Source of the DNA: JACMLC01 sp963720235
GTDB taxonomy: Bacteria > Acidobacteriota > Blastocatellia > Pyrinomonadales > Pyrinomonadaceae
Direction of reading: 5' to 3'
DNA length: 64,000 nt
Assembly (NCBI GenBank): GCA_963720235.1
Contig: OY970389.1
Location: 5,332,001 to 5,396,000, forward strand
Shown here: positions 8,101 through 15,681 of the stretch, piece by piece
Numbering within the stretch: the first letter of the stretch is position 1
Layout: each line of letters starts with the position of its first letter
Position numbers and translations under genes: made by a program
The notes under the pieces: model-generated
What the model was told of the DNA's origin: nothing
What the model saw: the letters and a program-made list of their open reading frames with translations, nothing else
Databases searched by the model: none

Positions 8101-10934
8101 TGCCGCCGCCTCTTTCGCCCACCGATTACGCGGATGCAACCGTCGCTGCCATCGCTGATGCCTTAACGGAACAGGCCAACCACGCTCAAGCGGAGCTTGA
8201 GACGGAACACTTGCCGCCGGGCGTCGCTTCATGGGTCAGGCCATTCACGGTCGAGTTTGTCGAAAGCCCTCTGCGTCGCCGCGAGCCTCCGACGGTCAGC
8301 GGCTCATGGCAAGTGCTTGCTCAACGTGCGCATCCTCTGGCAGATGCTTTGAGAGAAGCTTTTGCGATTTGCGGGTCAGGCAGAGGATGTGTGGTCTGTC
8401 TTCCGCCCGAACCTGATGAAAGAGAAGTGACGCTTCTTTTAGAAGGCGCGAAAGAAGTTTTGAAGACAGGCGAAGAGACATGGTTCGTGTTAGTTCAAGA
8501 GAGAGGCGGCGCAGCAGCCTTTGCGCGCACCTTGCATCTGGAAGCGCAGCAAGTGAATACATGTGTCGTTGATGTGCCGTTTGCTCACTCGCGCGCGGTC
8601 GAGTGGATAGTCGCAGAGGCTCTCTCAGCGAAAGGATACCGCGAAGCTCATTATGATTCGGACGGGCGCAGGCATGAAGCTGTCTGGCGCGTCCAATCCA
8701 TCGCGCAGAGTTCCGGCACGTTGCCTCTCAAGAGTGAAGACGTGTTGTTGGTCACTGGAGGAGCGAAGGGCATTACAGCCGAATGCGCTCTGGCTCTGGC
8801 CCAGGAAACGGGAGCGCGCCTGGCTCTGGTCGGAAGCTCTGAGCTTGAAGGAAATCGTGAGCTGGAAGAGAGCCTCAAACGCTTCGCCGCCGCCGGAATA
8901 AATTTCCGATACATTGCCGCTGATGTGACAGATGCATTGGCCGTTAGCGAGGCGGTTCAATGGATTGAGTCAGAGCTTGGCCCTGTGACCGGAATTTTAC
9001 ATGGCGCGGCGAGAAATGTGCCGCAGTTGTTGAGTGTGTTAGATGAGCAATCTTTCCGGCAAACTCTCTCGGTGAAGGTGCAGGGAGCGCGCAATCTGCT
9101 GGCGGCAGTTGATGCCGGTCGTTTGCAACTCTTCATTACGTTCGGCTCCATCATCGCCCGCACGGGTTTGCCGGGCGAAGCCGACTATGGATTGGCAAAT
9201 GAGTGGCTGACGCGCTTGACTGAAAAATGGCAGGCGGAACATCCGGCATGCCGTTGCCTTGCCGTCGAGTGGTCTATCTGGTCTGGCGTTGGCATGGGGG
9301 CGCGCCTCGGACGGATGGACACACTCAGACGGCAGGGCATTGATCCCATTGCGCCGGACGAAGGGGTTGCGCTCCTGCGTCAACTTCTGGTCCAGAGCTT
9401 GCCGTTCACGACAACCGTCGTGATGGGTCGTTATAGCGAAATGCCGACCTACAAGATAGAGCGACCTGAGTTGCCGCTGGGGCGTTATGTTGAGCACCCA
9501 CGTGTCTATTACCCGAACGTAGAACTTGTCGTGGATAGCAGTCTCTCAACTGGAACCGACCCATATCTCAACGATCATCAGTTTCAGGGAGAGCGACTTC
9601 TGCCAGCCGTCATGGGACTTGAGGCTATGGCCCAGGCCGCCACCGTGCTCATCGGCACGACCGAGCCGCCGGATTTTTCGGACGTGAGTTTTAATCGCTC
9701 CGTAGTGATTCATGAAGAAGCTGCTTTAACTATTCGTGTGGCCGCGCTGGTGCGCGAGCCGGGAGTGGTCGAAGTTGTCCTCAGAAGCGAGGAGACAGAT
9801 TTTCAAGTAGACCATTTTCGCGCGCTGTGTCTTTTTGAAAAGTCAGGGCCGCGAGATTTTGAGTCGCCCCGGTTGCACTTCTCAACGGAAGGCGAGCTCA
9901 GACAGGTTGCGCTTCATCCGACGCGTGATTTATACGAAAGCATTCTCTTTCATCAGGGAAGATTCCGCAGGTTAAGCAGCTACAGCTTCCTCAAGGCGAC
10001 GGAATGCGTCGCAGAGATCGCGCCCGATGGAAACACTTCATGGTTCAGCCAGTATCTTCCGGGCGGTCTCGTCCTCGGCGACCCTGCGGCGCGCGATGCC
10101 GCTATCCATGCGATTCAAGCGTGCATACCACAGGCGACCCTCTTGCCTATCGGAGTGGATAAACTTTCACTCAAAGCTATCAATCCATCCGAGACACTTT
10201 ACGTGCATGCGCAGGAGAGGGCGCAGGACGGGAGCACGTTCGTTTATGACATGGAAGTAATAGGAGCGGACGGGCTGGTGCGTGAGCATTGGGACGGCCT
10301 GCGACTGCGTCAGATTTCCAACTCGTCATTTCAAGGCCCGTGGCCTGAGTCTCTCTTAGGCCCATACATCGAACGTCGCCTGCGTGAATTTTTCAAGGCG
10401 TCAAAGGTGTCTGTTGTGTTTGAGTGCGGCGCGCAGGGCGGGCGACAGGCGCGCAGTGACCGTGCCATCCAACTCGCGCTTGGGCGCAACGTGCAAGTCT
10501 TGCGGCTGCCCAGTGGCAAGCCGCACATAGAGGAAGAGTCTGAAGTCTCTGCTGCGCACTGCGGCGACCTGACGTTGGCAGTGGCGAGCAGTGTTGCAAT
10601 CGGTTGCGACATCGAGCGCGTGTCGGCGCGTCCCGCTTCCGTCTGGCTGGATTTACTGGGCGCGGAGGGCGCGCGACTGGCCGAACTCATTTCTCGCAGC
10701 GTGCCGGAAGAGCCGGAGACAGCGGCCACAAGGGTCTGGGCTGCGCGCGAATGTTTGAAGAAGGCCGGTGCGAAAACGGAATCCTCGCTGCTGCTCGTCT
10801 CGACGGAAGCGGATGGCTGGACGCTCCTTTCCTCTGACGGCTGGCGGATTGCGACGTGGGAGACACAGGTGCGCAGCCTTGCCGAAAAATTAGTGGTTGC
10901 AGTGCTGTTAAGGATTGATGATGCGAGCTTATGA
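5118..10934 (+). CDS. pksE: iterative type I enediyne polyketide synthase PksE (KS-AT-ACP-KR-DH-PPTase)
   Basis: This is a single-module 1938-residue synthase with the enediyne domain order. The ketosynthase has Cys212 in VDGACASSLL, His345 in HGTGTSVGD and His385 in NIGHTKAAAG. The acyltransferase has Ser660 in GHSLGEL. The acyl carrier protein has Ser979 in DDLHLNSITVGQLV, the typical PKSE ACP signature. The ketoreductase Rossmann motif VTGGAKGI is near 1212. The dehydratase His1487 sits in NDHQFQGERLLPAVMG. A C-terminal phosphopantetheinyl transferase has Asp1831 in IGCDIERV and WAARECLKKAG near 1875. Characterised PKSEs make a linear polyene from acetate units and activate their own ACP. 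All visible catalytic residues are intact. Start ATG 5118 follows GAGGGGGA. Confidence 0.97.
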   Translation: MPHSIAVVGMACRYPDARSPSELWENVLAQRRAFRRVPPERLRLEDYFSTDREAPDCLYSTQAALIDGYEFDRVRFRVAGSTFRAADWAHWLALDVAAQALSDAGFADGANLPREMTGVFLGNTLTGEFSRANVLRLRWPYVRRIVEASLAGEELTTEQVLALLRKIETAYKAPFPATGEESLAGGLSNTIAGRICNYFDLKGGGYTVDGACASSLLAVAQSCSALVAGDLDVALAGGVDLSIDPFELVGFAKTGALAHEMMRVYDKRSQGFWPGEGCGFVLLMRYEDAVARGLPVYATIKGWGISSDGSGGITRPEVEGQLLALERAYRRAGFGIETVAYFEGHGTGTSVGDATELRALSRARRNASPQAGAAAIGSLKANIGHTKAAAGVAGLIKAVLALKARILPPTTGCEDPHPELKTDAPALRVLKQGEAWPREQSLRAGVSSMGFGGINAHVVLEGETTGQPTSLNFRERVLLSSFQDAELFLLGAQSVVEMQRQVEHLSGFAFKLSRAELSDLAAQLERTLDQKQVRAALVASSPAELAQQLTRLKSLIANGETICLDTQSGLFFSAAANHKSPKTRIGFLFPGQGSPVRLDGGALRRRFAFADEIYERARLETGLDETATIVAQPAIVTASLAALRVLDRLDLTAHVAVGHSLGELTALHWANAFDEETLLRIARVRGKAMMEVKSPHGAMASIAAGLDKVSALLNGEKVSIAGLNSLTQTVLSGEAAAIEAVVSRANKQGLRATTLPVSHAFHSPLVAEAAPVLAAHLAHEHLKPVERTVFSTVTGSRLLPETDLRALLYRQIISPVLFMDAVTAADADGVELWIEVGPGRVLCGLTSELVKSPAISIDSSGHSLAGLLQAAGAAFALGAPLNHAALFEGRFTRNFNLDWQPKFFANPCELAPVTEILAGAQDTVLELVENADTLVSPPLETSGATALDIIVQLVAARAELPPEAIKPDSRMLDDLHLNSITVGQLVAEAARKFGVPPPLSPTDYADATVAAIADALTEQANHAQAELETEHLPPGVASWVRPFTVEFVESPLRRREPPTVSGSWQVLAQRAHPLADALREAFAICGSGRGCVVCLPPEPDEREVTLLLEGAKEVLKTGEETWFVLVQERGGAAAFARTLHLEAQQVNTCVVDVPFAHSRAVEWIVAEALSAKGYREAHYDSDGRRHEAVWRVQSIAQSSGTLPLKSEDVLLVTGGAKGITAECALALAQETGARLALVGSSELEGNRELEESLKRFAAAGINFRYIAADVTDALAVSEAVQWIESELGPVTGILHGAARNVPQLLSVLDEQSFRQTLSVKVQGARNLLAAVDAGRLQLFITFGSIIARTGLPGEADYGLANEWLTRLTEKWQAEHPACRCLAVEWSIWSGVGMGARLGRMDTLRRQGIDPIAPDEGVALLRQLLVQSLPFTTTVVMGRYSEMPTYKIERPELPLGRYVEHPRVYYPNVELVVDSSLSTGTDPYLNDHQFQGERLLPAVMGLEAMAQAATVLIGTTEPPDFSDVSFNRSVVIHEEAALTIRVAALVREPGVVEVVLRSEETDFQVDHFRALCLFEKSGPRDFESPRLHFSTEGELRQVALHPTRDLYESILFHQGRFRRLSSYSFLKATECVAEIAPDGNTSWFSQYLPGGLVLGDPAARDAAIHAIQACIPQATLLPIGVDKLSLKAINPSETLYVHAQERAQDGSTFVYDMEVIGADGLVREHWDGLRLRQISNSSFQGPWPESLLGPYIERRLREFFKASKVSVVFECGAQGGRQARSDRAIQLALGRNVQVLRLPSGKPHIEEESEVSAAHCGDLTLAVASSVAIGCDIERVSARPASVWLDLLGAEGARLAELISRSVPEEPETAATRVWAARECLKKAGAKTESSLLLVSTEADGWTLLSSDGWRIATWETQVRSLAEKLVVAVLLRIDDASL

Positions 10935-11346
10935 ATATCGACATGTGGTCGGCTTTGAAGAGACGAATCTGGTAGGCAACGTCTATTACGCTAACCATGT
11001 GCGCTGGCAGGGAAAGTGCCGCGAGATGTTTCTGCATGATCACGCGCGCGAAGTATTGGACCAGCTCAAGCGCGGTCTCGCCCTCGTGACCACGCGCGTC
11101 TCCTGCGAATACTTGTCGGAACTCTCGGCCTTCGACGAGCTGCTCATACGCATGCGTTTGGGTGAGTTGAAGCAGAATCGCATCACTATGATTTTTGAAT
11201 ACTGGAGATGCACTCCTGCCGGGGAAGAACTGGTCGCGCGCGGCGAGCAGCAGGTCGCCTGCATGCAACGAGAAGGAGAAAAAATGATTGCGATACCCAT
11301 TCCAATCGTGTTGCGTGACGCGCTCAGCGCATACGATGGGAACTGA
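10921..11346 (+). CDS. tebC: enediyne PKS thioesterase TebC/E10 type (hot-dog fold)
   Basis: This is a 141-residue acyl thioesterase of the 4-hydroxybenzoyl-CoA thioesterase-like hot-dog family. In enediyne clusters this partner releases the polyene product from PksE. The signature VVGFEETNLVGNVYYANH followed by VRWQGKCREMFL near the N-terminus is characteristic of the TEBC/E10 group. The helix-lining segment continues with LALVTTRVSCEYLSEL. ATG 10921 is chosen because AAGGAT lies 6-10 bases upstream; ATG 10918 or TTG 10915 are in frame. The start overlaps the pksE stop by 14 bases, so translation of the two is coupled. It is the last gene of the compact cassette; an interspersed repeat follows immediately. 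Confidence 0.93.
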   Translation: MRAYEYRHVVGFEETNLVGNVYYANHVRWQGKCREMFLHDHAREVLDQLKRGLALVTTRVSCEYLSELSAFDELLIRMRLGELKQNRITMIFEYWRCTPAGEELVARGEQQVACMQREGEKMIAIPIPIVLRDALSAYDGN

Positions 11347-11560
11347 GTAACTCAAGTAGCCAGTTAACAGAGCGATGGCGGCTCCTGCCGCAATGCTGTG
11401 CGGAAAAGCTTTGCTTTTCCGGTAGATGCCGTCCCAATCAAGTGCGAGGCTCAGCCTCGCATCTGGTCTGGAGCAAGAGGCGACGGAAAGTCAGAGACTT
11501 TCCGCACCGCAGGCGGCTCAAGCCGTCATCACTCTCATAACTAGCAACTTGGTTTAAGTA
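11347..11560. repeat. modular palindromic interspersed repeat, family A, copy 1
   Basis: A gene-free stretch bounded by degenerate inverted ends (GTAACTCAAGTAGC and GCAACTTGGTTTAAG). Inside are small hairpins in this order: GGCGGCTCCTGCCG, GGAAAAGCTTTGCTTTTCC, GCGAGGCTCAGCCTCGC, GGAAAGTCAGAGACTTTCC and GGCGGCTCAAGCCGTC. The same modules occur at 42605-42804, with the AAGC and AGTC hairpins in exchanged positions. It has no coding capacity, and its form suggests a MITE-like or REP-like element. Lying between tebC and the AraC gene, it may also act as a transcription terminator. Confidence 0.8.
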
Positions 11561-11594
11561 GCTAATCTTGGAGCCTCGCTCGAAGGGGATTTTT

Positions 11595-12407
11595 ATGCAC
11601 ACACTCTCACAGGCAAACGGCTGCCGCGTGGACACCATCGAGGCCAGATACCGTGTGGTTGAACGGGTCATTCTGAAGATGCGCGAGCAACTGGATGAAC
11701 CATTCTCTTTGCAGGAGATGGCGAAGATTGCTTATCTCAGCCCCTTTCATTTCAATCGCGTCTTCCGGCAAATCACAGGTATTCCGCCGACTCAATTTCT
11801 TTACGCTTTGAGACTGGAGGCGGCAAAACGTTTGCTGCTCACGACTCACTTGCGCGTGACGGATGTCTGTTTTGAAGTGGGTTACAACAGCCTCGGCACT
11901 TTCTCCAGACGTTTCTCGCAACTCGTCGGTTTATCGCCCGAACAGTTGCGCCGCCTGACGGAGAGTGAAACTTTGTTGCCGCTCGAATCAATGGAGGAGA
12001 GCCGCCAGCCCTCTCTCGCACCTGCCGGTTCATGGATTGCGGGGCGGATTAGCGCGCCGCAGATATTCACAAAAGCCATCTTTGTCGGTCTGTTCCGCAC
12101 GCGCATTCCGCAAGGTCGTCCCGTTGCGGGAGCGTTTCTGACAGAGCTTGGCGAGTATCGTGCAGGGCCGTTACCTGATGGCCGTTACTACCTGTTTGCT
12201 GCGGCCCTGCCGGTAGCCACTCAGCCGCTCAATTATTTATTACCGAATACTGCATCTCTGCTGGTCGGCGGCGGGCAAGGCTCACTTGTCGTGCATGGCG
12301 GTCAGGTTTTCGGTAATACGAATCTCAAACTCAGACATGTGCGTTTGACAGACCCGCCGATTCTCGTCGCGCTGCCGTCGCTGCTCACCGGACATTTACA
12401 TCTTTAA
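11595..12407 (+). CDS. AraC/XylS-type regulator with N-terminal DNA-binding domain
   Basis: This is a 270-residue transcription regulator with two AraC-type helix-turn-helices at the N-terminus (about residues 20-120: FSLQEMAKIAYLSPFHFNRV and VTDVCFEVGYNSLGTFSRRF, then LVGLSPEQLR). The C-terminal 130 residues (AGRISAPQIFTKAIFVGLF and onward) are beta-rich and resemble no sensor I can name. A small-molecule or carboxypeptidase-regulatory-like binding role is only a guess. ATG 11595 follows AAGGGG at 11583. It points the same way as the downstream membrane/redox genes, whose first start is 29 bases after its stop, so it may regulate that unit or the PKS cassette. Confidence 0.88.
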   Translation: MHTLSQANGCRVDTIEARYRVVERVILKMREQLDEPFSLQEMAKIAYLSPFHFNRVFRQITGIPPTQFLYALRLEAAKRLLLTTHLRVTDVCFEVGYNSLGTFSRRFSQLVGLSPEQLRRLTESETLLPLESMEESRQPSLAPAGSWIAGRISAPQIFTKAIFVGLFRTRIPQGRPVAGAFLTELGEYRAGPLPDGRYYLFAAALPVATQPLNYLLPNTASLLVGGGQGSLVVHGGQVFGNTNLKLRHVRLTDPPILVALPSLLTGHLHL

Positions 12408-12436
12408 AGCCCGTGCGAATCATTTGGAGGAAACTC

Positions 12437-13036
12437 ATGGACGTTTACATTAAACAGGATGCTCTGAAATTTCCGGCAAACGGATTGAGCTTTTATGACA
12501 GGCTCAATCATCAATGGCACAAACCTGCGCTGCAAGTTTTCATGTTGATAGTGCTCGCGCATTGGGCAGAGCATCTGGCGCAGGCCGTGCAAATATATAT
12601 TCTCGGCTGGCCCGCGCCGGCAGCCAGAGGCGTCCTCGGCCTGTGGTTTCCCTGGCTGGTTAAATCCGAGTTGATGCATTACCTCTATGCGCTGGTGATG
12701 CTCGTCGGTCTGTGGAGTCTGCGGAAGGGATTTGAGGGCCGAGCTTATACATGGTGGATGATTGCCTTCGGCATACAGTTCTGGCATCACATCGAGCATG
12801 GTTTGTTAATCGGTCAGGCCGTTTTCGCTCACAACCTTTTTGGCTCGCCTGTCCCTGTCAGCATTATTCAACTGTGGATTCCACGCGTCGAGTTGCATCT
12901 CTTTTACAACACCATCGTTTTTATCCCGATGTTTGTAGCCATGTACCTGCACATGTTTTCAGGAGCGAGGGAAGAGGCGAGGCATGGTTGCTCTTGTGCA
13001 TGGAGACAGAGACCGGCAGGCGTCCGTTCCATCTGA
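12437..13036 (+). CDS. histidine-rich polytopic membrane protein, unknown function
   Basis: This is a 199-residue protein with about five transmembrane helices, several carrying paired histidines (LAHWAEHLAQ, LMHYLYAL, FWHHIEHGLL, VELHLFYN). Such intramembrane His pairs would suit heme or metal ligation, but no family is recognised. Start ATG 12437 has an excellent GGAGGAA ribosome site. Its 3' end overlaps the next gene, and the run of six same-strand genes from here to 17730 looks like one operon dealing with membrane electron transfer. The final 25 residues (rich in Arg and Cys) read through the overlap and are probably cytosolic. Confidence 0.8.
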   Translation: MDVYIKQDALKFPANGLSFYDRLNHQWHKPALQVFMLIVLAHWAEHLAQAVQIYILGWPAPAARGVLGLWFPWLVKSELMHYLYALVMLVGLWSLRKGFEGRAYTWWMIAFGIQFWHHIEHGLLIGQAVFAHNLFGSPVPVSIIQLWIPRVELHLFYNTIVFIPMFVAMYLHMFSGAREEARHGCSCAWRQRPAGVRSI

Positions 13037-13479
13037 ATGAGAGAAAAGCTGGCAAGAGCTTATTTGTGATTGCAAATCTCAAGACTCAAATATGCGCTCC
13101 CGTCTTCTGCGGGTTGATGCTTTGCGTCTGTTTGCTTGCGGCAGCATGTCAGAAGCAGGCCGTGTTGCAGTCCGAACTCACAGTCGAGTACGAAATGACG
13201 CCGCAACCTCCGAGAGTCGGCACGGCAATCATCACTCTGAAATTGGTTGACCTGATGGGCCAGCCTATCAGCGGGGCGAGCGTCAGCCTTGAGGGGAATA
13301 TGTCGCACGCAGGGATGCGTCCCGTTTTTGGTGTGGCGAGGGAACAGGAGCCGGGACGCTATCATGCTCCGCTGGAATTCACGATGGGTGGAGATTGGGT
13401 CATCCTGCTTTATCTCACTTTGCCGGATGGCAGAAAGCTGGAACGGCAAATAGATGTCAAGGGTGTCAAATCGAGCTAA
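13000..13479 (+). CDS. FixH/YtkA-like lipoprotein
   Basis: This is a small exported protein with a lipobox LLAAAC (Cys50 counted from ATG 13000) and a single beta-sandwich domain of the FixH/YtkA type (TPQPPRVGTAIITLKL, GQPISGASVSLEGNM, GGDWVILLYLTLPDG). FixH-like domains occur with cytochrome oxidase assembly and copper-handling systems. The next gene is FixG/NosR-like, which recreates the FixG-FixH pairing. The N-terminus is uncertain: ATG 13000 gives an unusually long n-region and lies inside the previous gene, whereas GTG 13066 would give an ordinary 27-residue lipoprotein leader. No Cys, Met or His metal-binding cluster is obvious beyond HAGM. Confidence 0.72.
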   Translation: METETGRRPFHLNERKAGKSLFVIANLKTQICAPVFCGLMLCVCLLAAACQKQAVLQSELTVEYEMTPQPPRVGTAIITLKLVDLMGQPISGASVSLEGNMSHAGMRPVFGVAREQEPGRYHAPLEFTMGGDWVILLYLTLPDGRKLERQIDVKGVKSS

Positions 13480-13483
13480 GAAA

Positions 13484-14965
13484 ATGTCTTTTCAAGTGAA
13501 CAAGCTTTCCTCTACATCTCTGGACGAATCTGTCTCGACGCCCTTTGATTTAATGTCCGTGCCTGTCTTAGGCACGTTTCTTCGCTGGCGTCATGCACGC
13601 ACGCTCTTACAGATTCCGCTCTTTATCATTGCCATCGCGATGATTATTCACGGCTTGTTCGGGCCGACGCTGGCCCCGAAGAATCTGGCGACAACTTTAG
13701 GGTGGGTACACTTTCGCGGCGCACTCGTTCTGATTTTGCTTCTGGCAGGCAACTTCTTTTGCATGGCTTGTCCCTTCATGCTGCCGCGACAATTAGCGCG
13801 GCGGTTCATCAGACCCCGGCTCAACTGGCCGCGAAGGTTGCGCAGCAAGTGGTTTGCGCTCTCGCTTTTTATCCTGTTTCTCTTTGCTTATGAATTGTTA
13901 GACCTCTGGGGTTCGCCGTGGTGGACTGCGTGGCTGATAGTTTTCTATTTTCTGGGAGCGTTGCTGGTCGATACTATTTTTAAGCACGCCTCTTTCTGCA
14001 AGTTTGTATGCCCGCTCGGTCAATTCAATTTCGTCGCTTCGACAATCTCACCCTTAGAAGTCAAGGTGCGCGACACGGACATCTGTACAGGGTGCGAGAC
14101 GAAAGATTGCATTCGCGGACAAAAACGCGAGCATCGGCGGTCGCTCCATGTGATACAGCGCGGCTGTGAGTTAGCTCTTTTTCAACCGCGCAAGGTGGGC
14201 AATATGGATTGCACCTTCTGCTTAGATTGTGTGCATGCCTGCCCGCACGATAACGTCGGCATTCTGACTCGTCTTCCGGCAAGCGAATTGACAATCGACA
14301 CGATGCGCTCAGGCGTCGGAATTTTTTCGCGCCGCAAAGATTTAGCTGCGCTTGCCATCGTGTTTAGTTTCGGAGCTTTGCTGAACGCCTTTCTCATGGT
14401 CAGTCCGGTTTATGCTTTTCAAAGCTGGCTCGCCAGTACTCTACAGGTTCGTCAAGAGACTCCGATACTCGGAGCACTCTTTGTCTTGATGCTGATTCTG
14501 GAACCGGTTCTGCTTCTTGGCGCAACAGGTTGGCTGACGATAGCCTGGGGCGGCGGACAGAAGAAGCTTCTCCAGACAGTTGTGAAATATGCTTACGCGC
14601 TGGTTCCGCTTGGTTTCGGTGTCTGGCTGGCCCACTACAGCTTTCATTTGCTGACAGGTCTCTACACATTTATTCCCGTCATTCAAAGCGCATTGGCCCA
14701 AGCAGGGTGGCCTGTTCTGGGCCAGCCCGACTGGCATCAAGTGGGCCTATCGGAGAGAGCGGTTTATCCGGTTGAGCTTGGACTGCTTGGATTGGGGTGG
14801 CTTGGGTCGCTCCTGCTGGCCTACCGTTTGGCGGAAGAAGAGACTGCGACACACCCCATGAGAGTCTTCATCTTGTGGGCAGGTCTCTGCACTTTTCTGT
14901 GGGCCTCTGCGCTCTGGCTGTTGTCTCAGCCAATGGAGATGCGCGGCACATTTTTAATGCCTTAG
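13484..14965 (+). CDS. membrane polyferredoxin, NosR/NapH/FixG-like
   Basis: This is a 493-residue membrane protein with about 10 helices and cytoplasmic iron-sulfur motifs. It has FCMACP (Cys93/96), FCKFVCPLG (Cys172/176), ICTGCETKDC (Cys201/204/209) and CTFCLDCVHACPHD (Cys243/246/249/253). The last two would hold 4Fe-4S clusters, the last being a classic ferredoxin motif; the CxxxCP pairs are typical of NosR/NapH/RdxA. Such proteins pass electrons from quinol or ferredoxin across the membrane. The C-terminal half adds further helices beyond the FixG core. Start ATG 13484 falls 5 bases after the FixH-like stop. Its physical link to an RnfD-like UnbU gene suggests, by inference only, an electron path serving the polyketide pathway or the P450. 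Confidence 0.85.
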   Translation: MSFQVNKLSSTSLDESVSTPFDLMSVPVLGTFLRWRHARTLLQIPLFIIAIAMIIHGLFGPTLAPKNLATTLGWVHFRGALVLILLLAGNFFCMACPFMLPRQLARRFIRPRLNWPRRLRSKWFALSLFILFLFAYELLDLWGSPWWTAWLIVFYFLGALLVDTIFKHASFCKFVCPLGQFNFVASTISPLEVKVRDTDICTGCETKDCIRGQKREHRRSLHVIQRGCELALFQPRKVGNMDCTFCLDCVHACPHDNVGILTRLPASELTIDTMRSGVGIFSRRKDLAALAIVFSFGALLNAFLMVSPVYAFQSWLASTLQVRQETPILGALFVLMLILEPVLLLGATGWLTIAWGGGQKKLLQTVVKYAYALVPLGFGVWLAHYSFHLLTGLYTFIPVIQSALAQAGWPVLGQPDWHQVGLSERAVYPVELGLLGLGWLGSLLLAYRLAEEETATHPMRVFILWAGLCTFLWASALWLLSQPMEMRGTFLMP

Positions 14966-14977
14966 AGCAGGTTTCAA

Positions 14978-15610
14978 ATGAATTTGAGGAAGATGAACTA
15001 CAAAGGACACAGAGGAACTCAGAGGAAAACCATCATATCTTCTCTGAGTTTCTCTGTGTCCTCTGTGCCTTCTGTGATAAGAGCTTTTGTGTCGGCAGCC
15101 GTCATAGTCATCGCCTGCGACGCGCCTGCGGCGGCGCATGAAGGGCCGCCCTTTCCTCTCTTGATGGATAAGAATTTAGGGCCGTATGTGGTCTCGGTCT
15201 GGGCCGACCCGGATGTGGGAACGGGAAATTTTTTTATCGTCCCGGAGTTGCCTCAAGGCGGCGCGCTCCCGAACGATGTCAAAGTAGAAGTGTGTGTCCG
15301 GCCCGCCAGCGGTCGGTTGAATGAAGCCTGTTATACGGCTGTGCGCGAACATTTGCGCGACCGCGTGCAGTATCAAATCGGAGTTCCTTTTGATGTTCAG
15401 GAAAATTGGCAAGTGCGTCTAGTGCTTCAAAGCTCGTTGGGCAAGGCAGAGGCCAACGCCAATGTCGAAGTCACTCCGCCCGGTCTGGGCCGCTGGGAAT
15501 TGCTCTTGTATCTTCTTCCATTCATCGCCGCGGGCTTTCTCTGGCTGATGGCGTTTCTGAGGAAAAAGCAGAATCTGAGAGCCGCCGTCTGCCGTGTGAC
15601 AGGGCCATAA
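14978..15610 (+). CDS. exported protein with C-terminal membrane anchor; N-terminus encoded by a palindromic repeat
   Basis: This is a protein of about 210 residues with a signal peptide (hydrophobic stretch ending CDAPAAAHEG), a beta-sandwich periplasmic domain (YVVSVWADPDVGTGNFFIVP, with Cys in KVEVCVRP and NEACYTA), one C-terminal transmembrane helix (LLLYLLPFIAAGFLWLMAFL) and a basic tail. No named family is recognised, but the layout resembles FixH/CopC-like accessory proteins. Oddly, the first about 30 codons lie in the inverted repeat at 15004-15062, so the annotated ATG 14978 (or 14993) reads through repeat DNA. The true start may be a GTG inside or after it, for example in the segment around 15057-15100. 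Confidence 0.7.
   Translation: MNLRKMNYKGHRGTQRKTIISSLSFSVSSVPSVIRAFVSAAVIVIACDAPAAAHEGPPFPLLMDKNLGPYVVSVWADPDVGTGNFFIVPELPQGGALPNDVKVEVCVRPASGRLNEACYTAVREHLRDRVQYQIGVPFDVQENWQVRLVLQSSLGKAEANANVEVTPPGLGRWELLLYLLPFIAAGFLWLMAFLRKKQNLRAAVCRVTGP
15004..15062. repeat. inverted repeat of the GGACACAGAGGAACTCAGAG type
   Basis: The arm AGGACACAGAGGAACTCAGA at 15004 is matched by the complementary arm TCTGAGTTTCTCTGTGTCCT ending at 15062, with a spacer of about 14 bases. The similarity continues outward (CAAAGG and CCTCTGTG). It lies within the 5' part of the exported-protein gene and between it and the polyferredoxin gene, so it may have inserted there and been recruited as coding sequence. The repeat at 594-652 is of the same general purine-rich kind. 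Confidence 0.75.
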
Positions 15611-15681
15611 GCGAGTTTATGACCAAAAGATATGAGCCACGCAGCCAGTCGCGTTTAAAGAGCAAGAACTGAGAGTCGCTA

